From Clostridia bacterium (GTDB lineage: Bacteria; Bacillota_A; Clostridia; Lachnospirales; Lachnospiraceae): a stretch of DNA of 19,778 bases. The stretch's first letter is position 1. Every line of letters starts with the position of its first letter. The DNA lies in the NCBI GenBank assembly GCA_012515365.1, contig JAAYYM010000261.1, positions 1-19,778 of the forward strand. Direction: 5' to 3'. This document shows, piece by piece, positions 14,078 through 19,778 of the stretch. A model generated the notes under the pieces. That model was given only the letters and a program-made list of their open reading frames with translations, was not told where the DNA came from and did no database searches. Position numbers and translations under genes: made by a program.

Positions 14078-15766
14078 TTATTTATCCATTCCACACGGAT
14101 ATGATTTTTCTATCAAATTAGTTTCTCTCATGACATTCTCATAGAAACGATATCCTCCTGAGAAGTTGTAACAATCAAATCCTTCCCCAGCTAAAATTCT
14201 ACAGGATATATAGCTTCTTAATCCACTTTGGCACATCACATATACTGGTTTAGACTTATCCATGTTCTCAAGTTTTTCCCTCAAATCATCTACCGGAAGA
14301 TTGATAAATCCGTCCACATGACCTCCTGCATATTCACTTTGCGTTCTTGTATCAAGAAGTGTCACACTTCCATCTCTTGGTAGCTTGTCCAATTCATCAT
14401 AGTGGAACTGTTTTACAATTCCGCTTTCAATATTCTCAATCATAAATCCAGCCATATTTACCGGGTCTTTTGCAGAGGAATAAGGCGGAGCATATGCCAA
14501 ATCCAAATCCTTAAGCCCTGTTGCTTTCATACCTGCACTAATGGCTGTTGCTATTACGTCCAGTCGCTTATCGACACCATCGTAACCTACAATCTGCGCT
14601 CCAAGGATTTTTAATGTACTCTTTTCATACACAACCTTCATGGTCATGACTTTTGCACCGGGATAATAGCCTGCATGGGAAGCCGGAGATAAAACCACTC
14701 TTTCATAATCTATACCAGCATCTTTTGCTGCTTTTTCGGTAAGCCCTGTGCTTGCAGCTGTCATATCAAACAGCTTGATAACCGAAGAACCCATGCTTCC
14801 TTTATAATGACTGTCTAATCCGCAAATATTATCTGCCACGATCCTGCCTTGCTTGTTTGCAGGACCTGCTAAAGAAATAACCGCATTATTTCCCGTAACT
14901 GTATGCTTTACTTGGACTGCATCTCCTACCGCATAAATATCCGGCACGGATGTTTCCATTTTATCATTTACAACAATTGCTCCCTTAATGCCAAGTTCAA
15001 GTCCTGCCTTTTTTGCAAGTGTAGTTTCCGGACTGACACCGATTGCCATTAGAACCATATCGGTACTTATTGGCTCATCATCTTTTAATAGAACCTGTAA
15101 CTGTTCCTTCTCCTCAAATCCGATTACGTCGCCGCCAAGCTTTAGACTTATCCCTTTACTGCGTAGCTTGCTATGTACAAGAGTTGCCATATCATAATCC
15201 AGTGTATTCATCAGCTGTTTCGGTCTTTGTACAACTGTTACTTTAACACCCAAGTCACATAGATTTTCCGCAACCTCAAGTCCGATAAATCCACCACCAA
15301 CCATAACTGCAGTTTTAGGCTTTTTATCCTCTACAAACGCTCTAATTTTCAGAGTATCCTCCACTGTTCGCAGCGTAAAAATCTTCTCATTTTCTATTCC
15401 CAGAAGATTCGGCATTACCGGTTTTGCTCCCGGTGACAAAATCAATTTATCATAAGATTCCTCATATATTTTTCCGGTATCCAGATTGCAAACTGTAACC
15501 GTTTTCTTTTCAGCATTGATGTCTGTTACTTCATGATGAACCTTCATATCTATGCGAAATCTGTTCCATATGCTTTCCGGTGTTTGAAGTGTCAGTTCCT
15601 CCTTATCCTCAATCACACCGCCAATATAATAAGGCAGTCCGCAATTTGCATATGAAATATATCCGGAGCGTTCAAAAACGGTTATCTGTGCATGTTCATC
15701 TAATCTTCTAAGTCTGGTTGCTGCTGTTGCACCACCTGCAACTCCACCCACAATTACAACCTTCAT
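14078..15766 (-). CDS. CoA-disulfide reductase with C-terminal rhodanese domain
   Basis: The 562-residue flavoprotein has an FAD-binding start ([14 protein letters not shown]) and the active-site Cys of CoA-disulfide reductases ([13 protein letters not shown]42). A second dinucleotide-binding loop ([15 protein letters not shown]) follows, then DIYAVGDAV near the FAD. A rhodanese domain ends the protein (active Cys C512 in [11 protein letters not shown]). Such CoADR-RHD enzymes use NAD(P)H to reduce CoA disulfide, CoA persulfide or polysulfide. The rhodanese tail passes sulfane sulfur to the flavin domain. The start overlaps the preceding rhodanese gene by four bases. Full length for the fused family. 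Confidence 0.93.
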   Translation of the reverse strand: MKVVIVGGVAGGATAATRLRRLDEHAQITVFERSGYISYANCGLPYYIGGVIEDKEELTLQTPESIWNRFRIDMKVHHEVTDINAEKKTVTVCNLDTGKIYEESYDKLILSPGAKPVMPNLLGIENEKIFTLRTVEDTLKIRAFVEDKKPKTAVMVGGGFIGLEVAENLCDLGVKVTVVQRPKQLMNTLDYDMATLVHSKLRSKGISLKLGGDVIGFEEKEQLQVLLKDDEPISTDMVLMAIGVSPETTLAKKAGLELGIKGAIVVNDKMETSVPDIYAVGDAVQVKHTVTGNNAVISLAGPANKQGRIVADNICGLDSHYKGSMGSSVIKLFDMTAASTGLTEKAAKDAGIDYERVVLSPASHAGYYPGAKVMTMKVVYEKSTLKILGAQIVGYDGVDKRLDVIATAISAGMKATGLKDLDLAYAPPYSSAKDPVNMAGFMIENIESGIVKQFHYDELDKLPRDGSVTLLDTRTQSEYAGGHVDGFINLPVDDLREKLENMDKSKPVYVMCQSGLRSYISCRILAGEGFDCYNFSGGYRFYENVMRETNLIEKSYPCGMDK

Positions 15767-16086
15767 CCTTTCACAACCTTTCCTCTGTATGAACTAATAC
15801 CTCCAATATTGGTAACATGTGAAAACCCCATCTGTTTCAATGCAGATGTAGCACTACTGCTTCTTGCCCCACTTTGGCAATATACAAACAAAGGTGTACT
15901 CTTATCTGTTATTTTTGCGAGAACTTTCTCTATCTGTTGAAGAGGAATGTTCTCACTATTCTCAATGTGTCCGGATTCATATTCTTCCTTTGTTCTGACA
16001 TCTAACAACACTGCCTTTTCTGTTGTCAGAAATTCCTGGACTCCGGCATTGATATCTGCTTGTTTAAAAAATCCGAAAATGCTCAT
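15763..16086 (-). CDS. Single-domain rhodanese-like sulfurtransferase
   Basis: The 107-residue protein is one rhodanese domain: LLDVRTKEEYESGHIENSEN, then the active loop VYCQSGARS with Cys70. Small rhodaneses of this type move sulfane sulfur between carriers such as thioredoxin, CoA and glutathione-like thiols. It overlaps thioredoxin upstream and CoA-disulfide reductase downstream by four bases each, so the three are made together. The neighbouring reductase carries its own rhodanese domain, so this operon has two. Confidence 0.94.
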   Translation of the reverse strand: MSIFGFFKQADINAGVQEFLTTEKAVLLDVRTKEEYESGHIENSENIPLQQIEKVLAKITDKSTPLFVYCQSGARSSSATSALKQMGFSHVTNIGGISSYRGKVVKG

Positions 16087-16394
16087 TGTAACATCGCCTC
16101 CACTTCTGCCTTTGGTCTTGCACCGACAGCTTGTTTTACAATCTTTCCATCTTTAACGAGTACAATGGTTGGAATGCTCATCACTCCAAAGGCTTGTGAT
16201 AATTCACTCTCCTCATCCACATTTACTTTACCAACTTTTACTTTTCCTTCGTACTCCTCTGCCAGCTGTTCAATAATTGGTCCCATCATCCGACATGGGC
16301 CACACCAAGGTGCCCAAAAATCAATCAGTACCGGGATATTGGATTTCATCACTTCATTTTCAAAATTTTCTCTTGTTATTTTTAATTCAGCCAT
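16083..16394 (-). CDS. trxA: Thioredoxin
   Basis: The 103-residue protein is a normal thioredoxin: FWAPWCGPCRMMGP with the redox pair C31/C34, GKVNVDEE, and the cis-proline segment MSIPTIVLVKDG. It reduces protein disulfides and can take sulfur from persulfides. It opens the six-gene operon. AGGAGGG is seven bases before the ATG, and TATAAT at 16450-16455 gives a leader of about 50 bases. No thioredoxin reductase is in the window. Confidence 0.97.
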   Translation of the reverse strand: MAELKITRENFENEVMKSNIPVLIDFWAPWCGPCRMMGPIIEQLAEEYEGKVKVGKVNVDEESELSQAFGVMSIPTIVLVKDGKIVKQAVGARPKAEVEAMLQ

Positions 16395-16441
16395 TTGTTA
16401 GCCCTCCTAATTCTTTCAACATTAGTAATCATTTCTGATTT

Positions 16442-16491
16442 CTAACTATATTATATACGTTAGGAGTTTTCTCTTCTGTGACTGAGTCTCA
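16442..16491 (-). promoter_or_regulatory. Promoter and likely operator of the trxA redox operon
   Basis: A perfect TATAAT (16450-16455, minus strand) has no recognisable -35 box, which suggests activator dependence. The dyad CTAAC-12-GTTAG (16442-16446 with 16459-16463) lies over the -10. The 9-bp palindrome TGAGACTCA (16483-16491), overlapping another palindrome GACTCAGTC, is centred roughly 40-44 bases upstream of the expected start. That is where a class II Crp/Fnr activator binds. It abuts the stop of the Crp/Fnr gene itself. Confidence 0.5.
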
Positions 16492-17160
16492 TTATTCAAT
16501 AATTTTTTTCAAACCTTCAAAATCTTTTATAAGAATCGCACCTCTGTTAAGCTCTATTAGCTCATCAGATGCAAATTGTTTCAACATTCGTGCCACTACT
16601 TCTCTTGCTGAATTGACTTCTTTTGCAATGGCTTCCTGTGTCATTTGAATCTTCTTTTCTCCGGTTTTTTCATAAACAGACAGTAAAAATCTTGCCATTC
16701 TCACATCAAATCTTGCAAACAATATTTCCTGCATCACCCATACCACGTCAGAGAATCTTTTCGTCGCAAGTTCATAGGCAAAACATCTCACATAAATATT
16801 GCTATCCATCAGTTTTTGAATCATGCCGGAATGAATTGCCAAAATCTCGGTCTCTTCTTCCGCTAATAGCTGAACATCCAACGATATTCCTGTAATCACG
16901 CAGGAAGCTGACATGATGCAACATTCTCCGCTTCCGATATGAAACAAAGTAATCTCTCGTCCTTCTTCATTTATGATATAAACTCGTATAGAACCTTTTT
17001 GTACATAAATCATTCCAAGACATGCATCGGTTGTTCCATAAATATAGGAATCTTTTTTATATACGCGTAAAACAACACCACTTAACAGCTGTGTTTTCTC
17101 TTCATCCACAAGATTCTTCCAAAAAGGTATTTGCTTTATTACTTCACTAATATCCATCAT
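16492..17160 (-). CDS. Crp/Fnr-family transcription regulator with Cys cluster
   Basis: The 222-residue protein has an effector domain of the cyclic-nucleotide-binding fold (about 10-125), a dimer helix, and a C-terminal winged helix (about 172-220) with MTQEAIAKEVNSAREVVARM as the helix-turn-helix. The effector domain holds C80-C81-x5-C87 in GECCIMSASC, plus C47 and C126, so a redox or metal cofactor is possible. It lacks the N-terminal Cys set of true Fnr. The gene is 26 bases after the DUF134-NifX gene and immediately upstream of the redox operon promoter, and is its most likely regulator. Two ATGs stand together; the first, at 17160, follows GGATGG by about five bases. Confidence 0.88.
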   Translation of the reverse strand: MMDISEVIKQIPFWKNLVDEEKTQLLSGVVLRVYKKDSYIYGTTDACLGMIYVQKGSIRVYIINEEGREITLFHIGSGECCIMSASCVITGISLDVQLLAEEETEILAIHSGMIQKLMDSNIYVRCFAYELATKRFSDVVWVMQEILFARFDVRMARFLLSVYEKTGEKKIQMTQEAIAKEVNSAREVVARMLKQFASDELIELNRGAILIKDFEGLKKIIE

Positions 17161-17186
17161 TCAGCCCATCCAAATATCATCATAGA

Positions 17187-17960
17187 TTAATGACAGCTAT
17201 TACCACAGCCGTGACTGCCACAGGTATGTCCGCCTTCTCCATGCTCATGGTCATGATGGTCACAATGTACATCCGGATTATAGCCAAGTGTTCCATTAAT
17301 TAAAGCAAGAACTGCTTCATCTGCATTACCGGACACTCCACCATAAAGCTTGATGCCCGCTTCTGCAAGAGCCATCTGTGCTCCCCCACCGATTCCACCA
17401 CAAATCAAAACCTCTATTCCTGACTCAGAAAGCAAACCTGCCAGTGCTCCATGACCGCTTCCATTGGAATCCATTACTTCTGATTTCGTAATAACACCAT
17501 TTTCTACTTCATATACCTTAAACTGTTCTGTATGTCCAAAGTGCTGAAAAATTTCTCCGTTTTCGTAAGTTACTGCTATCTTCATATCTTTTCTTCCTTT
17601 CGCTACTACATTTTTTTCTTGATTTTCTGCATATCTCCGGCATGGTCTTTCACAACATGATTTATGTTTTCCGCTACAGATTCTATAATTTCCACCGGAT
17701 ATTACTAATTGTTTTCCGTTCACAATACAGTCCGAAATTTTATATCTTGCTCTCTCATATATTTCTGTGACTGTCGTACGTGAAATATCCATAACTGCAG
17801 CACATTGTTCATGATTTTGTTTTTCATAATCCACCAATCTTATCACTTCATATTCATCCACAGAAAGAACCACACTTTCTGGATTTGTAACTCCTTCCGG
17901 TTCAAAACATGAATATTCCGGTTCACTACAGACTCTTCTACACCTTTGTGGTCTTGGCAT
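17187..17960 (-). CDS. DUF134 regulator-like / NifX-type cluster-binding fusion with His/Cys tail
   Basis: The 257-residue reading joins two families. Residues 1 to about 100 are DUF134: the signature MPRPQRCRRVCSEPEYSCF, then a helix-turn-helix with MDISRTTVTEIYERAR. A Cys-rich link follows (CSGKHKSCCERPC). From M126 a NifX/NifB-type iron-molybdenum-cofactor-binding domain begins (MKIAVTYENGEIFQHFGHTE, CGGIGGGAQ), ending in a His/Cys tail (CDHHDHEHGEGGHTCGSHGC) likely to bind metal. AAAGGA stands nine bases before the internal ATG at 17585, so a separate 132-residue NifX protein may also be made. It has no nitrogenase context, so a metal or iron-sulfur sensing or carrier role is inferred. 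GGAGG precedes the first ATG. Confidence 0.85.
   Translation of the reverse strand: MPRPQRCRRVCSEPEYSCFEPEGVTNPESVVLSVDEYEVIRLVDYEKQNHEQCAAVMDISRTTVTEIYERARYKISDCIVNGKQLVISGGNYRICSGKHKSCCERPCRRYAENQEKNVVAKGRKDMKIAVTYENGEIFQHFGHTEQFKVYEVENGVITKSEVMDSNGSGHGALAGLLSESGIEVLICGGIGGGAQMALAEAGIKLYGGVSGNADEAVLALINGTLGYNPDVHCDHHDHEHGEGGHTCGSHGCGNSCH
17595..17600 (-). promoter_or_regulatory. Internal ribosome binding site before the NifX part
   Basis: AAAGGA on the minus strand, nine bases before the ATG at 17585 (residue 126 of the fused reading). It supports separate translation of the cluster-binding domain. Confidence 0.45.
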
Positions 17961-17979
17961 ATTATCGCCTCCATTTCCG

Positions 17980-18003
17980 ACATATGTTGATTATAACATA
18001 TGT
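17980..18003 (-). promoter_or_regulatory. DUF134-NifX promoter inside a perfect inverted repeat
   Basis: ACATATGTT and AACATATGT are exact 9-bp arms with a 6-bp spacer. TATAAT (17990-17995 on the minus strand) sits in the middle. A repressor bound here would block RNA polymerase. No good -35 box is seen. The nearest candidate for the binding protein is the DUF134 helix-turn-helix encoded directly downstream (autoregulation), or the Crp/Fnr protein. Confidence 0.7.
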
Positions 18004-18071
18004 TTTATTATTTATCTACTATTTTTCTGACACTATTTTCCAATATAAATAAATTACCTGATAAAATACTG

Positions 18072-18117
18072 AAAAAAAAAACGATATTATACAGATATTT
18101 TTACCTGTACAATATCG
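18072..18117 (-). terminator. Terminator after the integrase fragment
   Basis: A 13-bp stem with one mismatch (18082-18094 with 18105-18117) and a 10-base loop is followed by ten T on the minus strand. It separates the conjugative-element remnants from the redox genes. Confidence 0.85.
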
Positions 18118-18135
18118 CTATTTCTTCTATAATCA

Positions 18136-18942
18136 TTATACTTTCATCGTCTTTGCCAATGATGTAAGCAGTGCTGCCATCTCCGGATTTCCCAATACCT
18201 TCATCAGTAACTCTGCATCTACTCCCTCAGGTACTGCAATCGTATTACCGCTTTCCTCGGATCCTTTCATCTGTGGATTGAGATTTTCCTTATTATAAAA
18301 GGCATTCTCCATCATTTCTGCATTTTTTCTTCGGTCTTCATCTATAATGTGACCATATACTTCTGTTACCATGTCTGCCTGAGCATGACCGGAATCTCCC
18401 TGAACCGCCTTAATGTCACCGCCACTCAATTTCAGTTTGTAGGTTACGCTTGTATGGCGCAGACTGTGAAATACCACATCCGGCAATCCAAGCTCATCTA
18501 TGATGTCCTGCATCTTATTTCTAAGATAGCTGTCTCCGATGGGAAGTCCAAAGGTAGTTGCCATTACCAGATTATAATCCTGATATTCATTTCCCAGAGC
18601 TTCCTTGATCTCATCCTGTTCCGCTTTCAGTTCCACCAAACACTGTGCAACAGATCTTGGAATGTATACTTTGCGGGAACTGCTGTCGGTCTTTGGTGTT
18701 TTCAAAACCCTGACTGTTTTGTTGTTTTTCTTTGATGTCGGAAAGATCAGAATAATTTCCTTTGAGTTTAGTGCTTCCACTGCATCTCTGGAAACCCTTT
18801 CCACCTGCTTGCTGATAATCACATAGGCCCTGTTGTTCGCAATCGCCTCTTCCGAAATATCCATCTCATCCCAGGTAAGCCCAAGAAGTTCACCAATACG
18901 AAGTGTAGCAGTAAATGCAAGATGAAATGCTATTTTGAGCAT
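18136..18942 (-). CDS. Tyrosine recombinase (integrase), catalytic half only
   Basis: The 268-residue reading holds the full catalytic set of phage/ICE-type integrases: R15 in TLRIGELLGL, H159-S-L-R162-H163, H186 in SGHAQ and the nucleophile Y196 in EVYGH. The usual N-terminal arm-binding and core-binding domains (roughly 120-170 residues) are missing: an in-frame stop lies seven codons before the ATG, and the preceding DNA belongs to other fragments. It is probably a broken gene, although GAGGTG stands ten bases before this ATG. The C-terminal extension after the catalytic domain is long (about 65 residues). It is the element's end-proximal gene in most Lachnospiraceae conjugative elements. 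Confidence 0.85.
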   Translation of the reverse strand: MLKIAFHLAFTATLRIGELLGLTWDEMDISEEAIANNRAYVIISKQVERVSRDAVEALNSKEIILIFPTSKKNNKTVRVLKTPKTDSSSRKVYIPRSVAQCLVELKAEQDEIKEALGNEYQDYNLVMATTFGLPIGDSYLRNKMQDIIDELGLPDVVFHSLRHTSVTYKLKLSGGDIKAVQGDSGHAQADMVTEVYGHIIDEDRRKNAEMMENAFYNKENLNPQMKGSEESGNTIAVPEGVDAELLMKVLGNPEMAALLTSLAKTMKV

Positions 18943-19016
18943 TTTGTTATCACACCTCTGTTACAAGTTCAATACCTGAAAGAGCCGTATTCGTTTCATA
19001 TATCAAAGGCATTCCC

Positions 19017-19226
19017 TCAATAGTTCACATTGTTAATCACTCCGTCAAAGTTGTTGTCATTCTGCTCCACCATATCCTCAATACTGCGCATGGGATTTTT
19101 GCTGATGGAAGGACCGGCGTCGGCTGCCTCCTCTGGACCACATCCGCCTCTTTCAGATACTTCCACTTCATATTCTCCGTGTACTTCATCCCACTTTTTA
19201 ATCTTTCTTGCCTTTGGTTCTTCCAT
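19017..19226 (-). CDS. Short conjugative-element protein fragment (DUF4316-like)
   Basis: The 69-residue reading begins MEEPKARKIKKWDEVHGEYE and ends EQNDNNFDGVINNVNY. The K-W-D-E-x-H-x-E-Y-E-V head and the DGVINN end remind me of DUF4316-type proteins of Firmicute conjugative elements, which are longer; this is from memory and uncertain. The ATG at 19226 is chosen because AAGGGAG lies nine bases ahead; earlier in-frame starts at 19247 overlap the topoisomerase reading further. It follows the topoisomerase fragment and precedes the integrase fragment. It is likely a truncated gene. Confidence 0.5.
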   Translation of the reverse strand: MEEPKARKIKKWDEVHGEYEVEVSERGGCGPEEAADAGPSISKNPMRSIEDMVEQNDNNFDGVINNVNY

Positions 19227-19572
19227 GCTTTGCATCTCCCTTCTCAAAATTCAGTTCAAATACTGCTCTCTGGTTTTCATCAACCTTCATGACAACCGTA
19301 GTGTCATAGGTATTTCCAGTCTTCTTGGACTTACATCCTTTCAGAGGAACTTTTCCATCAGAAAGAAGCTTTGATGCAATCTGCTTTGTCATCTTCTTTC
19401 CAAGTGCTTCAAAGAATTTGTTCTGCTTCCAGAGTACGAAATTGCATTCCCTGCTTTCACAGGAATATCCCTTCTGTCTCTCGACTACATGCTGACCACA
19501 ACAAGGGCAGATTCCGATTTCTTCAAGTACCGGATGCATAAGCACCTCAGCTTCGCCTTTTCCGCTGTCCAT
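19198..19572 (-). CDS. C-terminal zinc-finger tail of a topoisomerase III
   Basis: The 124-residue reading contains GEAEVLMHPVLEEIGICPCCG, then VVERQKGYSCESRECNFVLW and a KMTKQIASKLLSDGKVPLKG stretch. This is the CxxC zinc-finger plus small beta domain found at the end of TopB-type enzymes carried by conjugative elements. The Toprim and catalytic tyrosine domains, which should precede it, are not in the window. The frame upstream soon meets a stop and the DNA is instead occupied, one frame over, by another protein's tail. It is therefore a remnant left by a deletion. It overlaps the next small gene by 29 bases. Confidence 0.65.
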   Translation of the reverse strand: MDSGKGEAEVLMHPVLEEIGICPCCGQHVVERQKGYSCESRECNFVLWKQNKFFEALGKKMTKQIASKLLSDGKVPLKGCKSKKTGNTYDTTVVMKVDENQRAVFELNFEKGDAKHGRTKGKKD

Positions 19573-19778
19573 TTCTTCGGTGTAATCTTCTCATCAGAGG
19601 ACAGCATTTTCTTTAATTTCGCACGATAACTGTCGTATTCACTAAGCTCTGTTTCATGCTCCTTATCATATTTACGCTTGGCAAATCCTTTCATCGAATT
19701 ACTTGTCTTATGATACACGATATAAGGCTCATACTCGCTGTATGCCACAAGCAACTGCTCCAGTCTTGCTATCTGCTC
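19485..19778 (-). CDS. End of a probable conjugation protein, truncated by the window and by a deletion
   Basis: The frame is open to the right edge (EQIARLEQLLVAYSEYEPYI at its visible start). The charged helical stretch with EYEPYIVYHK, KRKYDKEHETELSEYDSYRA and KITPKKW resembles the C-terminal helical part of large proteins of Tn1549-like conjugative elements (relaxase or LtrC-like); which one is not certain. After KKWTAEKAK the reading passes into the topoisomerase fragment in a different frame (RCLCIRYLKK...) and stops at 19485, so its natural end is lost. Confidence 0.5.
   Translation of the reverse strand, partial: EQIARLEQLLVAYSEYEPYIVYHKTSNSMKGFAKRKYDKEHETELSEYDSYRAKLKKMLSSDEKITPKKWTAEKAKLRCLCIRYLKKSESALVVVSM

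Noticed and set aside
17187..17585. Nitrogenase cofactor assembly gene
   Set aside because: NifX-type domains are widespread outside nitrogen fixation; no nif genes are present and the domain is joined to DUF134.
18953..19012. Possible 20-residue peptide (MPLIYETNTALSGIELVTEV) between the integrase and the small fragment
   Set aside because: The only nearby GAGGG is one or two bases from the ATG, too close to act; more likely leftover sequence from a decayed gene.

Overview
The window looks like chromosome of a low-GC anaerobic Gram-positive bacterium, most likely a clostridium of the Lachnospiraceae. The pointers are a V-type ATPase operon, strong AGGAGG-type ribosome binding sites, a DacF-type carboxypeptidase, and a large rubrerythrin / rubredoxin / superoxide reductase set typical of strict anaerobes. 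The genus cannot be fixed from the sequence alone.

Region 1 (1-6525) is AT-rich housekeeping DNA. Four V-type ATPase genes run on the minus strand (stalk subunit G/H, C, I and the start of K) behind a textbook TTGAAA-17-TATAAT promoter. A 51-residue protein gene lies just upstream. Two tandem, overlapping acyltransferase-3 membrane proteins face the other way and meet trmB tail to tail. Region 2 (6526-8290) holds a three-copy 44-bp tandem repeat in the trmB leader, then a D-alanyl-D-alanine carboxypeptidase gene closed by a perfect 21-bp terminator hairpin.

Region 3 (8266-11337) is a P-loop kinase-like gene plus a DEDDh exonuclease gene. A complete 1,483-bp insertion sequence (20-bp inverted repeats, 4-bp target duplication ACAT) has cut the last 34 codons off the exonuclease. 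The severed 3' end is still readable at 8266-8375. Directly upstream of the kinase lies the 3' half of a tRNA-Arg(CCT), broken exactly at the anticodon loop. This is the usual signature of the displaced end of an integrated element.

Region 4 (11338-18003) is visibly richer in G+C (about 45% in one hand-counted line, against about 30% in a line of region 1). It is a redox-defence island. A six-gene operon runs trxA, rhodanese, CoA-disulfide reductase with rhodanese tail, rubredoxin-helical-rubredoxin protein, ferredoxin-rubrerythrin fusion, desulfoferrodoxin. It is preceded by a DUF134-NifX fusion gene and a Cys-containing Crp/Fnr regulator. Together these would reduce superoxide and peroxide and keep thiol and persulfide pools reduced. 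Both the DUF134 gene and the trxA operon have inverted repeats lying over their -10 boxes.

Region 5 (18064-19778) holds decayed conjugative-element genes: the catalytic half of a tyrosine integrase with its terminator, a short DUF4316-like fragment, the zinc-finger tail of a topoisomerase III, and the end of a probable conjugation protein running off the window. With the broken tRNA, this suggests that the redox genes sit inside a genomic island derived from an integrative element. That is an inference: the other att site is not in the window.
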